Shown here piece by piece: positions 1 to 5,781 of a DNA stretch of 6,585 bases; the stretch's first letter is position 1, and each line of letters starts with the position of its first letter. Both the position numbers and the translations under genes were made by a program. This DNA is from a bacterium (GTDB taxonomy: Bacteria > Bacteroidota > Ignavibacteria > Kapaibacteriales > UBA961). The notes below the pieces were generated by a model. It was not told where the DNA came from and did no database searches. It saw nothing but the letters and a program-made list of their open reading frames with translations. Location of the stretch: the NCBI GenBank assembly GCA_022844575.1, contig JALHLL010000196.1:1-6585 (forward strand), written 5' to 3'.

Positions 1-154
1 TTTTAGGATTTCTTTTAACCGTTTTTGTGCTTTTAGCGGGCAAAGTCTCTTTATTCGAAAACTCATTTTCTGAATTATCAGAATTCGTATTGAATGTCGG
101 TAAAGATACGTTTACTTCTTCGTTCTGTATTTTCTTTGAGATTCTCTTAGCCAT
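1..154 (-). CDS. Unidentified lysine-rich protein, N-terminal fragment (runs off left edge)
   Basis: Reading leftward from an ATG at 154-152, the frame stays open to the window edge, giving 51 codons that begin MAKRISKKIQNEEV. The visible part is polar and low in complexity, rich in Lys, Asn, Ser, Glu and Thr. It has no hydrophobic segment, so it looks like a disordered basic N-terminal tail rather than a signal peptide or folded domain. The start lies 6 bases beyond the stop of the dihydrouridine synthase gene on the same strand, so the two are probably co-transcribed. No Shine-Dalgarno sequence is visible before the ATG, which fits translational coupling or the weak ribosome-site use of this group. 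I do not recognise the family, because the informative part lies outside the window. It could also be a spurious open frame, but the close spacing and shared strand favour a real gene. Confidence 0.55.
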   Translation of the reverse strand, partial: MAKRISKKIQNEEVNVSLPTFNTNSDNSENEFSNKETLPAKSTKTVKRNPK

Positions 155-160
155 AAAATA

Positions 161-1189
161 TTAATTCACAGTTTCTACAATTGGTTCTACTTCAACCGAT
201 TCAAGACGATTATTTAAAAGTTCATAATATGCATATAACATATCCTCCGCAGCCGAGAGTGTATCCGTTTGCTGCAGCTGTTGTTTAACGGATGTTGCAT
301 TCCACAACCCCCTTAAATATCCTGCATAAAATTTTCTGAACTCTATGACAGCTTTTCTCTCATTTCCTTTATGACGTACCGACACACGCAAATGATCGAG
401 GCAAATTTCTATACGCTCAATAGGCGTCGGCAAGCTGATTACCTTACCATACTTTATCATTTCTTTCGCTTGGCGGAAAACAAAAGGGTTTCCTATAGCC
501 GCCCGTCCGATCATTACCGCATTACAACCAGTCAGATTAAATGCCTCGACAACGTCTTCCGGATTTTCTACATCGCCGTTAAGAATTACCGGAATGTTTA
601 CTGCTTCTCTAATCTTAGGAATCCACATCCAGTCTGCCTCGCCACCATGCCCCATATCACGTGTTCTGCAATGAACCGTAATTGCTGCCGCTCCGGCATC
701 TTCCAAACGTTTTGCCACATCTATTATAACTATTTCATCTTTCGACCAACCTAAACGTGTTTTTACAGTTACGGGTAATGATACTTCGTTTACCAGAGTT
801 TTTGTCATTTGCGCCATAAGCGGCGGGTCTTTAAGTAATGCAGCTCCGGCATTCCTTACAACTACATTTTTTACCCAACATCCACAGTTTATATCAATAA
901 AATCCGGTCCTGATTCCTCGGCTTTTCGCGCAGCTAACTTCATAACCTCCATATCGCCGCCGAAAATCTGTATGGAGACAGGGTGTTCTTCCTCTGCTAA
1001 AGTAAGTTTTTGCATGGAACGTTTTGCATCACGGACAAGACCATCGGACGAAATAAACTCGGTATAGACTATATCCGCCCCCTGGCGTTTACAAATTACC
1101 CTAAAGGGTAAATCGGTAATATCTTCCATCGGAGCAAGTAAAACCCCGTTTTCAACTTCTATATTACCTATTTTTAAGTGATGATTCAT
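161..1189 (-). CDS. dusB: tRNA-dihydrouridine synthase (DusB/NifR3-like)
   Basis: This cytoplasmic FMN enzyme reduces specific uridines in the tRNA D-loop to dihydrouridine using NAD(P)H. At 342 residues it has the normal family length. It starts with the FMN-binding strand motif LLAPMEDITDLPFR (17-30). The active-site loop is DINCGCWVKNVVVRNAGAAL (99-118), and Cys104 sits where the family's catalytic cysteine is expected. Then come VTVKTRLGW (141-149, FMN-contacting Lys143), HCRTR (173-177), ILNGDV (202-207) and the phosphate-binding GRAAIGNPF (228-236). A helical C-terminal domain includes KAVIEFRKFYAGYLRG (279-294), which is typical of the family. The residue after the catalytic Cys is Trp rather than the usual Pro; I recall this GCW form from Bacteroidota/Chlorobiota homologues, so it is probably lineage-typical. 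The ATG at 1189-1187 has only a weak purine stretch (GCGAGA) before it. The lysine-rich gene starts 6 bases after its stop. Assignment to Dus is firm; the DusB subgroup is likely. Confidence 0.95.
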   Translation of the reverse strand: MNHHLKIGNIEVENGVLLAPMEDITDLPFRVICKRQGADIVYTEFISSDGLVRDAKRSMQKLTLAEEEHPVSIQIFGGDMEVMKLAARKAEESGPDFIDINCGCWVKNVVVRNAGAALLKDPPLMAQMTKTLVNEVSLPVTVKTRLGWSKDEIVIIDVAKRLEDAGAAAITVHCRTRDMGHGGEADWMWIPKIREAVNIPVILNGDVENPEDVVEAFNLTGCNAVMIGRAAIGNPFVFRQAKEMIKYGKVISLPTPIERIEICLDHLRVSVRHKGNERKAVIEFRKFYAGYLRGLWNATSVKQQLQQTDTLSAAEDMLYAYYELLNNRLESVEVEPIVETVN

Positions 1190-1212
1190 TCTCGCACTTT
1201 ATAAGAGTTATA

Positions 1213-1220
1213 CAAAAATA
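1213..1220 (-). promoter_or_regulatory. Candidate -7 element for the dus gene
   Basis: On the minus strand these bases read TATTTTTG, an exact match to the TAnnTTTG -7 consensus described for the primary sigma factor of Bacteroidota. Transcription would begin near 1206, giving a leader of about 17 bases before the dus ATG at 1189. The expected upstream TTTG about 19-21 bases away is not there; TAAA occupies 1244-1241. The call therefore rests on one element plus a sensible position. Confidence 0.3.
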
Positions 1221-1316
1221 CGAACCAATGACCGCTCTTATTTACTTATAAGAACATTAATATGATTCGTAACCCAAGTTCGCAAAAGTTTGTTATGGTT
1301 TTAAGTACACTTTTTC

Positions 1317-1347
1317 TTTGCAGTTAATAAAATTAATGGTAGTTTAC
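1317..1347 (+). promoter_or_regulatory. Candidate promoter for the DUF1800-DUF1501 operon
   Basis: TTTG at 1317-1320 is followed after 19 bases by TAGTTTAC at 1340-1347. This resembles the Bacteroidota TTTG-N19-21-TAnnTTTG pattern, with the last two bases mismatched. Transcription would begin near 1353, about 40 bases before the ATG at 1393. The DNA is A/T-rich, so chance matches are easy. The spacing and position are the main support. Confidence 0.3.
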
Positions 1348-1378
1348 ACATCATCGTATCCATACATTTTGACATATT

Positions 1379-1386
1379 AGGGAGAG
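1379..1386 (+). promoter_or_regulatory. Ribosome binding site of the DUF1800 gene
   Basis: AGGGAGAG ends 6 bases before the ATG at 1393, and its GGGAG core ends 8 bases before it. This is a good Shine-Dalgarno match and selects 1393 over the internal ATG at 1462, whose nearest purine stretch (AAAAGG) is too close to act. Confidence 0.7.
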
Positions 1387-1392
1387 ATCATT

Positions 1393-2913
1393 ATGGATCG
1401 CCGTTCCTTCTTAACACTTCAAGCTAATGTGAACAATCATTCCTCCCCTCTTGAAAAGGTAATGAGTTCACAACCTATTGTATCACAAGCAGGTTTGGAG
1501 GAATACACTGTACCACTCAACCGCAAATCCGCAGAACATCTTTTGCGGAGAACCGGGTTTCAGTTTACTCCATCTTTAGTTGAAAAATCGATAGGGAAAA
1601 CAGCACGACAAATTGTTGAGTCAATGCTTAATCCTCTTGAGAGTGAAATGCCTCAACAACCAAGTTGGGCAAATACACCTCCCGTTAACAATCAGGCATT
1701 AAACCGAAATCAAATTCTTGAAACAAGACGTTGGTGGTTTAATCAGATGATGACGGGAACAAATCAGTTGCAGGAGAAAATGACATTCTTCTGGCACAAT
1801 TTACTGACATCCGAAGAAGACAAAGTCTATTATTCACAGTTTATGTATTGGCAAAATGATATTTTCCGGCGCAATCCTAAAACGATAACAAACCCTTGGA
1901 AACCTGCTGAACATAAGGATAGAATGGCATTCGGAAATATTAAAACGTTAATAAAAGCGATAGTACGTGATCCTGCAATGCTTATTTATTTAGATAATGG
2001 AGCAAGCGTTGTAGGAAATCCGAATGAGAATTTTGCAAGAGAATTACTGGAGTTGTATGCTCTCGGCATCGGAAATTATACGGAAAAAGATGTTGTTGAA
2101 TCGGCGAGGGCATTAACCGGATGGCAAATAAGTGGTCTAAGTTCCGAATGGCGTTCCTCCAGATGGGATTCTCAAGAAAAAGACTTTCTCTCCGAAAAAG
2201 GTAATTTCAATAGTGATGATATCGTTGATATTATTTTCAAAAAACCTGCTTGTGCCGGATTCTTTGCCAAAAGATTATATCAATTTTTTGTGTACCACGA
2301 ACCGGATCAGAATTTTGTTAACTCATTATCGGAATTAATTATAAATTCACAGTATGAGTTAAAACCGATTCTTCTGACACTCTTAACGTCTCAGCATTTT
2401 TTCGATGAGCAGTTTTACGGCTCAATGATCAAATCGCCATTGGATTTAGTGATAGGAACGGTGCGTTTACTATCAGCTAACTCGATTAAACCTGATTACG
2501 CACTCAATACGATGACAATTTTAAACCTCGATTTGCTGAATCCGCCTGATGTTGAGGGCTTTAAAATGCATCATAATTGGATAACGACAACAACGTTACC
2601 GACGCGCCAGAAGTTTACAAACGGAATTATTGACGGCAAGACATATGATGGTCAGAATGCGCCTGAGTTAAAGATAAACGTTCTTGAGTTTATGAAGAAT
2701 TTTCCTGACGCAATAACTGCCGAACAAGTCATTAAAGCGGTAAGTTCTTATATAATCCCTTTTGAGTTATCACAGAAACTTGTTAACGGATGGGTGGATG
2801 ACATATTCGGAGGTTACGATTGGCTTATTACGGCTCAAGATGCCAACAAAGAAGCAAAATTGAATTTGCTACTTCGTGAGATTATGCAACTGCCCGAATT
2901 TCAACTTATGTAA
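1393..2913 (+). CDS. DUF1800 family protein
   Basis: This 506-residue protein belongs to the DUF1800 family, whose biochemical role is not established. Family hallmarks run along its length: AEHLLRRTGF (47-56), QEKMTFFWHN (127-136), IVRDPAMLIYLDNGAS (190-205), NPNENFARELLELYALGIGN (209-228) leading into YTEKDVVESARALTGW (229-244), DIVDIIFKKPACAGFFAKRL (276-295), SPLDLVIGTVRLL (348-360), PPDVEGFKMHHNWI (384-397) and a C-terminal LPEFQLM (500-506). It starts MDRRSFLTLQ, which resembles a twin-arginine motif, but no hydrophobic stretch follows (ANVNNHSSPLEK). It is therefore unlikely to be exported by its own signal. A strong ribosome site supports the start. It is the first gene of a two-gene operon, with the DUF1501 partner 28 bases downstream, an arrangement known from several phyla. 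Complex formation between the two products is inference. Family assignment is firm; function is unknown. Confidence 0.93.
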   Translation: MDRRSFLTLQANVNNHSSPLEKVMSSQPIVSQAGLEEYTVPLNRKSAEHLLRRTGFQFTPSLVEKSIGKTARQIVESMLNPLESEMPQQPSWANTPPVNNQALNRNQILETRRWWFNQMMTGTNQLQEKMTFFWHNLLTSEEDKVYYSQFMYWQNDIFRRNPKTITNPWKPAEHKDRMAFGNIKTLIKAIVRDPAMLIYLDNGASVVGNPNENFARELLELYALGIGNYTEKDVVESARALTGWQISGLSSEWRSSRWDSQEKDFLSEKGNFNSDDIVDIIFKKPACAGFFAKRLYQFFVYHEPDQNFVNSLSELIINSQYELKPILLTLLTSQHFFDEQFYGSMIKSPLDLVIGTVRLLSANSIKPDYALNTMTILNLDLLNPPDVEGFKMHHNWITTTTLPTRQKFTNGIIDGKTYDGQNAPELKINVLEFMKNFPDAITAEQVIKAVSSYIIPFELSQKLVNGWVDDIFGGYDWLITAQDANKEAKLNLLLREIMQLPEFQLM

Positions 2914-2928
2914 TTGCAAACTAAAGCT

Positions 2929-2933
2929 GAGGA
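2929..2933 (+). promoter_or_regulatory. Ribosome binding site of the DUF1501 gene
   Basis: GAGGA (core GAGG 2929-2932) lies 8-9 bases before the ATG at 2942. It fixes the start there, where a Tat signal peptide begins immediately. The frame is open upstream to an ATG at 2876, but that start lies inside the DUF1800 gene and would put a Cys-rich, non-signal stretch before the twin-arginine motif. Confidence 0.65.
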
Positions 2934-2941
2934 AAAAAACT

Positions 2942-4546
2942 ATGAAACGCAGAAAATTTTTACAAAGCGGTGCAGCTTCGGGTTTGGCAATTGCAACAAT
3001 ACCGACTGCTATAGGTTCCGTAACGATTGAGGCGCTTGCTAATGCTCCCGAGTTAAACTCGGCGGCACAATTAGCTGAAGAAAGTGATAGAGTCATTGTT
3101 TTGATTCAGTTAAATGGCGGCAATGACGGGCTTAATACAGTTATACCCATCGAAGACGGGCTTTATTATAATGCTCGCCCCTCAATTGCAATCAAAAAGA
3201 ATGAAGCATTACCTATTAACAGTACCTTAGGATTGCATCCGGCTCTTTCCGGCATGAAGGACTTATATGATAAGGGACAACTTTCCATTGTGCAAAGTGT
3301 CACATATCCTAATCCGAATCGTTCGCATTTCCGTGGAACTGATATATGGATGACTGCCACCGATGCAGAAGTTTTTAAAAGCACCGGATGGGTGGGGCGT
3401 TATCTTGAGGCACTATTACCTCAAAACTTCCCTACCGAAATGCCTGAACATCCTATGGCTGTGCAAATCGGAACTTCTCTTTCCTTATCGTTCCAAAGTT
3501 CCAAGGGTGCTGCGGGTATCACATTTCGTTCGCCGGAAGAATTCTATAATTTGGTTCGTGATTCTCAAGGCGGTGGTTCGGACGGCAATACATATCCTGA
3601 TACCCCTGCCGGAAAAGAGCTCGCATTTATCAATGCAATTCAACGATCGGCACAAACTTATTCGGGTATTATTAAAAAAGCAGGTGATACCGGAGAAAAA
3701 GAATATGATGCAAAAAGTAAAACGGCTTATCCCGATACGGACTTAGCACGCCGTCTGAAGATTGTTGCGCAATTGATAGCCGGTGGATTAAAAACAAGAT
3801 TTTACCTTGTTTCTATAGGAGGTTTCGATACCCATATTCAACAAGGCGGGGCAAACGGAGAACATTCAAGACTTCTTACTGAGCTTTCGGGTGCCGTTTC
3901 GGCATTTATGAAAGATATCGAGAAATTAGGACATGCCGATAGAGTTGCGGGAATGACTTTTTCTGAATTTGGTAGAAGAGTGCAAGAAAACGGTAGTGCC
4001 GGAACGGATCATGGTGCTGCCGCTCCCCTTTTCGTGTTTGGAAAAGGTGTGCAAGGTGGACAAGTATTTGGTTCCGCACCATCACTTAAAAAAGATGAAC
4101 TTGATGAACGCGGTGATATTATCATGCAATTTGATTATCGGCAAGTTTATGCTGCAGCATTATTGCAATGGTTCGGTGCACAAGGTAATAATGTTCGTTC
4201 CATATTCTTAGATAAGGAATTTGCTGCATTACCGCTTTTCACAATGCCATCAGCGATCCATGATAATTCCGTTTCGGGTATTCCGAATTTGTACTTATCA
4301 AGGTGCAAACCTTCGATAACGTCACAAAGTACCATGTTGGAGTTCTCAATTCCATCATCGGCTTTTGTGTATTTGCAATTAACGGATATTCAAGGCAATA
4401 GAATTCAAACTTTACTTAATGCTGAATTGGATGCAGGTTTGCATGAGTTAAGAATTGATGTTTCAAAATTGCCTCAGGGTACATATTTTATCAAAATGGA
4501 TGTAAAAAACTATACTGATGTCACTACTCTGAAAATTGTACACTAA
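2942..4546 (+). CDS. DUF1501 family protein with Tat signal peptide and T9SS-type C-terminal sorting domain
   Basis: This 534-residue exported protein has three parts. Residues 1-35 form a Tat signal: RRKFLQ (3-8), a hydrophobic run AASGLAIATIPTAIG (11-25), and an Ala-x-Ala cleavage site near ALA (31-33). Residues about 48-433 are the DUF1501 domain, with LIQLNGGNDGLNTV (54-67), NRSHFRGTDIW (126-136), SIGGFDTHIQQGG (291-303) and TFSEFGRRV (339-347) followed by TDHG (355-358). The Asp62, Asp296/His298 and Asp356/His357 pattern resembles metal ligands of the alkaline phosphatase/sulfatase superfamily; Ser128 is a conceivable nucleophile. Both are inference. Residues about 449-534 (bases 4286-4543) resemble a type IX (Por) sorting domain: LEFSIPSS, LTDIQGNRIQTLL, AGLHELRIDVSKLPQGTYFI and a final TTLKIVH. 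The usual PNP motif at the start of that domain is missing (SRCKPS instead). The product is predicted to reach the periplasm folded and then the cell surface. The gene is second in the DUF1800 operon and is followed by a terminator. Substrate unknown. Confidence 0.93.
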   Translation: MKRRKFLQSGAASGLAIATIPTAIGSVTIEALANAPELNSAAQLAEESDRVIVLIQLNGGNDGLNTVIPIEDGLYYNARPSIAIKKNEALPINSTLGLHPALSGMKDLYDKGQLSIVQSVTYPNPNRSHFRGTDIWMTATDAEVFKSTGWVGRYLEALLPQNFPTEMPEHPMAVQIGTSLSLSFQSSKGAAGITFRSPEEFYNLVRDSQGGGSDGNTYPDTPAGKELAFINAIQRSAQTYSGIIKKAGDTGEKEYDAKSKTAYPDTDLARRLKIVAQLIAGGLKTRFYLVSIGGFDTHIQQGGANGEHSRLLTELSGAVSAFMKDIEKLGHADRVAGMTFSEFGRRVQENGSAGTDHGAAAPLFVFGKGVQGGQVFGSAPSLKKDELDERGDIIMQFDYRQVYAAALLQWFGAQGNNVRSIFLDKEFAALPLFTMPSAIHDNSVSGIPNLYLSRCKPSITSQSTMLEFSIPSSAFVYLQLTDIQGNRIQTLLNAELDAGLHELRIDVSKLPQGTYFIKMDVKNYTDVTTLKIVH

Positions 4547-4567
4547 GATTTGATGTATATATAAACT

Positions 4568-4602
4568 ATGGACTGCATTCAAAAGCAGTCCATTCTTTTT
4601 TT
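4568..4602 (+). terminator. Rho-independent terminator of the DUF1800-DUF1501 operon
   Basis: A perfect 9-base-pair stem, ATGGACTGC (4568-4576) with GCAGTCCAT (4585-4593), encloses an 8-base loop. It is followed by a T-rich run ending in seven Ts (4596-4602). It begins 21 bases after the DUF1501 stop codon, as expected for an operon end. It stops only 8 bases before the start codon of the tetR-family gene. Confidence 0.9.
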
Positions 4603-4610
4603 ATAGAACA

Positions 4611-5285
4611 ATGCCTATTATAGTTGATAAGGAAAAAAAGAAAAAACAGCTTATAGCTGTAGCTGCCGATGTTTTTACAAAAAAGGGATTCCACGCTACT
4701 CGAATGCAAGAAATCGCTACTTCAGCGGGTGTTGCTAAAGGTACGCTTTACGAGTATTTTGCCACAAAAGAAGACTTATTTCTTGCCATTTACGATTCAT
4801 GGATAAGTGCTTATGAGCAATCATTGAATAAACGATTTTCCGAGGCAGAGGATGCTTTGGAACGTACCGATGCGATAAGAATATCCGCAGTTGAATTTTA
4901 TACGTCACATATTAATCATGCACCATTACTTCTCGAATTTTGGGCTCATGCCTTACGTTCGGAAGATGATCGATTTTTGCAAAGAGTAAGAATTCTGCAA
5001 ACCGAGTTGGTGGGATACGGAAATACAATTACAAAAGAAATGGTGAATTCGGAGTTTTTCAATAGTGTTGATGCCCAATCATTTACGCTTCTCGAATCGG
5101 GTATTTCTGACGGAATTTTTTTAGTATGGGCTATGAGCGGTGGTACATTTTCATTAAGTAAAGCCTATGAGTTCCGCCAATCCCTTATAGGTCTCGGTTT
5201 ATTATCAAATGATGCTCGCATGCTCATTGGTAATAAATTACAACAAAAATTATCCGAAGGATTTTTGGATGAACAAAATTCTTGA
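4611..5285 (+). CDS. TetR/AcrR family transcriptional regulator
   Basis: This 224-residue DNA-binding protein is a one-component regulator; members usually repress nearby genes until a small ligand binds. Residues 10-60 form the N-terminal helix-turn-helix domain: QLIAVAADVFTKKGFHATRM (13-32), then QEIATSAGVAKGTLYEYF (33-50) holding the recognition helix, then ATKEDLF (51-57). The rest is the variable, helical ligand-binding and dimerisation domain, including VEFYTSHINHAPLLLEFWAH (94-113), which does not reveal the ligand. The ATG at 4611 is the only usable start: the frame closes at a TGA at 4551, no other start codon lies between, and the next Met (32) is inside the DNA-binding domain. No Shine-Dalgarno sequence precedes it, and the upstream operon's terminator ends 8 bases before. 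It overlaps the acetyltransferase gene by 17 bases, so co-expression is likely, and its own operon is the first target to suspect. Family firm, target unknown. Confidence 0.93.
   Translation: MPIIVDKEKKKKQLIAVAADVFTKKGFHATRMQEIATSAGVAKGTLYEYFATKEDLFLAIYDSWISAYEQSLNKRFSEAEDALERTDAIRISAVEFYTSHINHAPLLLEFWAHALRSEDDRFLQRVRILQTELVGYGNTITKEMVNSEFFNSVDAQSFTLLESGISDGIFLVWAMSGGTFSLSKAYEFRQSLIGLGLLSNDARMLIGNKLQQKLSEGFLDEQNS
5257..5261 (+). promoter_or_regulatory. Ribosome binding site of the GNAT gene, inside tetR
   Basis: AAGGA ends 7 bases before the ATG at 5269, within the last codons of the tetR-family gene. It decides the acetyltransferase start at 5269 rather than the upstream in-frame ATG at 5209, which would add 20 residues with no family resemblance. 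Confidence 0.7.
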
Positions 5286-5772
5286 GACAAAACATTTAAT
5301 TCTCAGAGAATTTACGATTGAAGATGATGAATTTCTGCTCTCACTCATGTGTTCTCCTTCATGGTTACAATTTATTGGTAATAAAAGTGTAAAAAATACC
5401 GACCACGCACGCCAGTATATAGAAAAAGGGCTTATACAAAGTTATAGGGAAAAGGGTTTCGGATTATGGTTGGTTGAGAAAAAGGAGAGGAATATCCCTA
5501 TTGGAATGTGTGGTTTATTAAAACGCGATGCACTTGAAAATGTGGATATAGGTTTTGCTTTATTACCTGAATATGAAGGCAAGGGATATGGGGTGGAAAT
5601 TGCTGCTTCAACCATCATTTACGGGAAACATATACTCGATATTAAAACTATTGTAGCCATTACAAGAAGCGATAATAAAAGGTCAATCGCACTGTTGGAA
5701 AAATTGGGAATGAGATATCACTCATTCATTCGATTAAAACCCGAAAGCGAAGAATTGATGTTGTTTATTTGA
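5269..5772 (+). CDS. GNAT family N-acetyltransferase (RimJ/RimL-like)
   Basis: This 167-residue cytoplasmic enzyme is predicted to move an acetyl group from acetyl-CoA to an amine on an unknown substrate. It opens with ETKHLILREFTIEDDEFLLS (6-25), the usual first strand and helix of RimJ/RimL-type proteins. FGLWLVEKKERNIPIGMCGL (64-83) gives the central strands. VDIGFALLPEYEGKGYGVE (92-110) carries the acetyl-CoA pyrophosphate-binding loop EGKGYG (103-108), and RSDNKRSIALLEKLGMRY (133-150) is the family's C-terminal signature. Length is normal for the family. The start is set by an AAGGA ribosome site. It overlaps the tetR-family gene by 17 bases, so the two are likely translated from one message. 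It could modify a ribosomal protein, an antibiotic or a metabolite; the sequence does not tell. Its stop lies 9 bases from the stop of the opposing hydrolase gene. Confidence 0.92.
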   Translation: MNKILETKHLILREFTIEDDEFLLSLMCSPSWLQFIGNKSVKNTDHARQYIEKGLIQSYREKGFGLWLVEKKERNIPIGMCGLLKRDALENVDIGFALLPEYEGKGYGVEIAASTIIYGKHILDIKTIVAITRSDNKRSIALLEKLGMRYHSFIRLKPESEELMLFI

Positions 5773-5781
5773 CCGTATTGT

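Noticed and set aside
371..754. Open frame of 127 codons on the plus strand
   Set aside because: It lies entirely antisense to the well-supported dihydrouridine synthase gene, has no recognisable motif and no ribosome site.
1236..1253. Inverted repeat TCTTAT / ATAAGA with a 6-base spacer
   Set aside because: Only six base pairs, A/T-rich and without a T-run; too weak to call an operator or terminator, although it does lie in the divergent promoter region.
1262..1327. Tiny 21-codon open frame in the divergent intergenic region
   Set aside because: It has no ribosome site, is short enough to arise by chance, and overlaps the candidate operon promoter.
1369..1374. TTGACA resembling a -35 box
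   Set aside because: It is only 18 bases before the DUF1800 ATG, leaving no space for a -10 element and ribosome site.
2876..2941. Upstream in-frame start for the DUF1501 gene
   Set aside because: It would place 22 Cys- and Lys-rich residues ahead of a complete Tat signal; the ribosome site at 2929-2933 selects 2942.
3363..3746. Open frame of 127 codons on the plus strand
   Set aside because: It is an out-of-frame shadow within the DUF1501 coding region, whose frame is fixed by family motifs on both sides.
5209..5268. Upstream in-frame start for the GNAT gene
   Set aside because: The extra 20 residues do not look like the family and lie deep inside tetR; AAGGA at 5257-5261 selects 5269.
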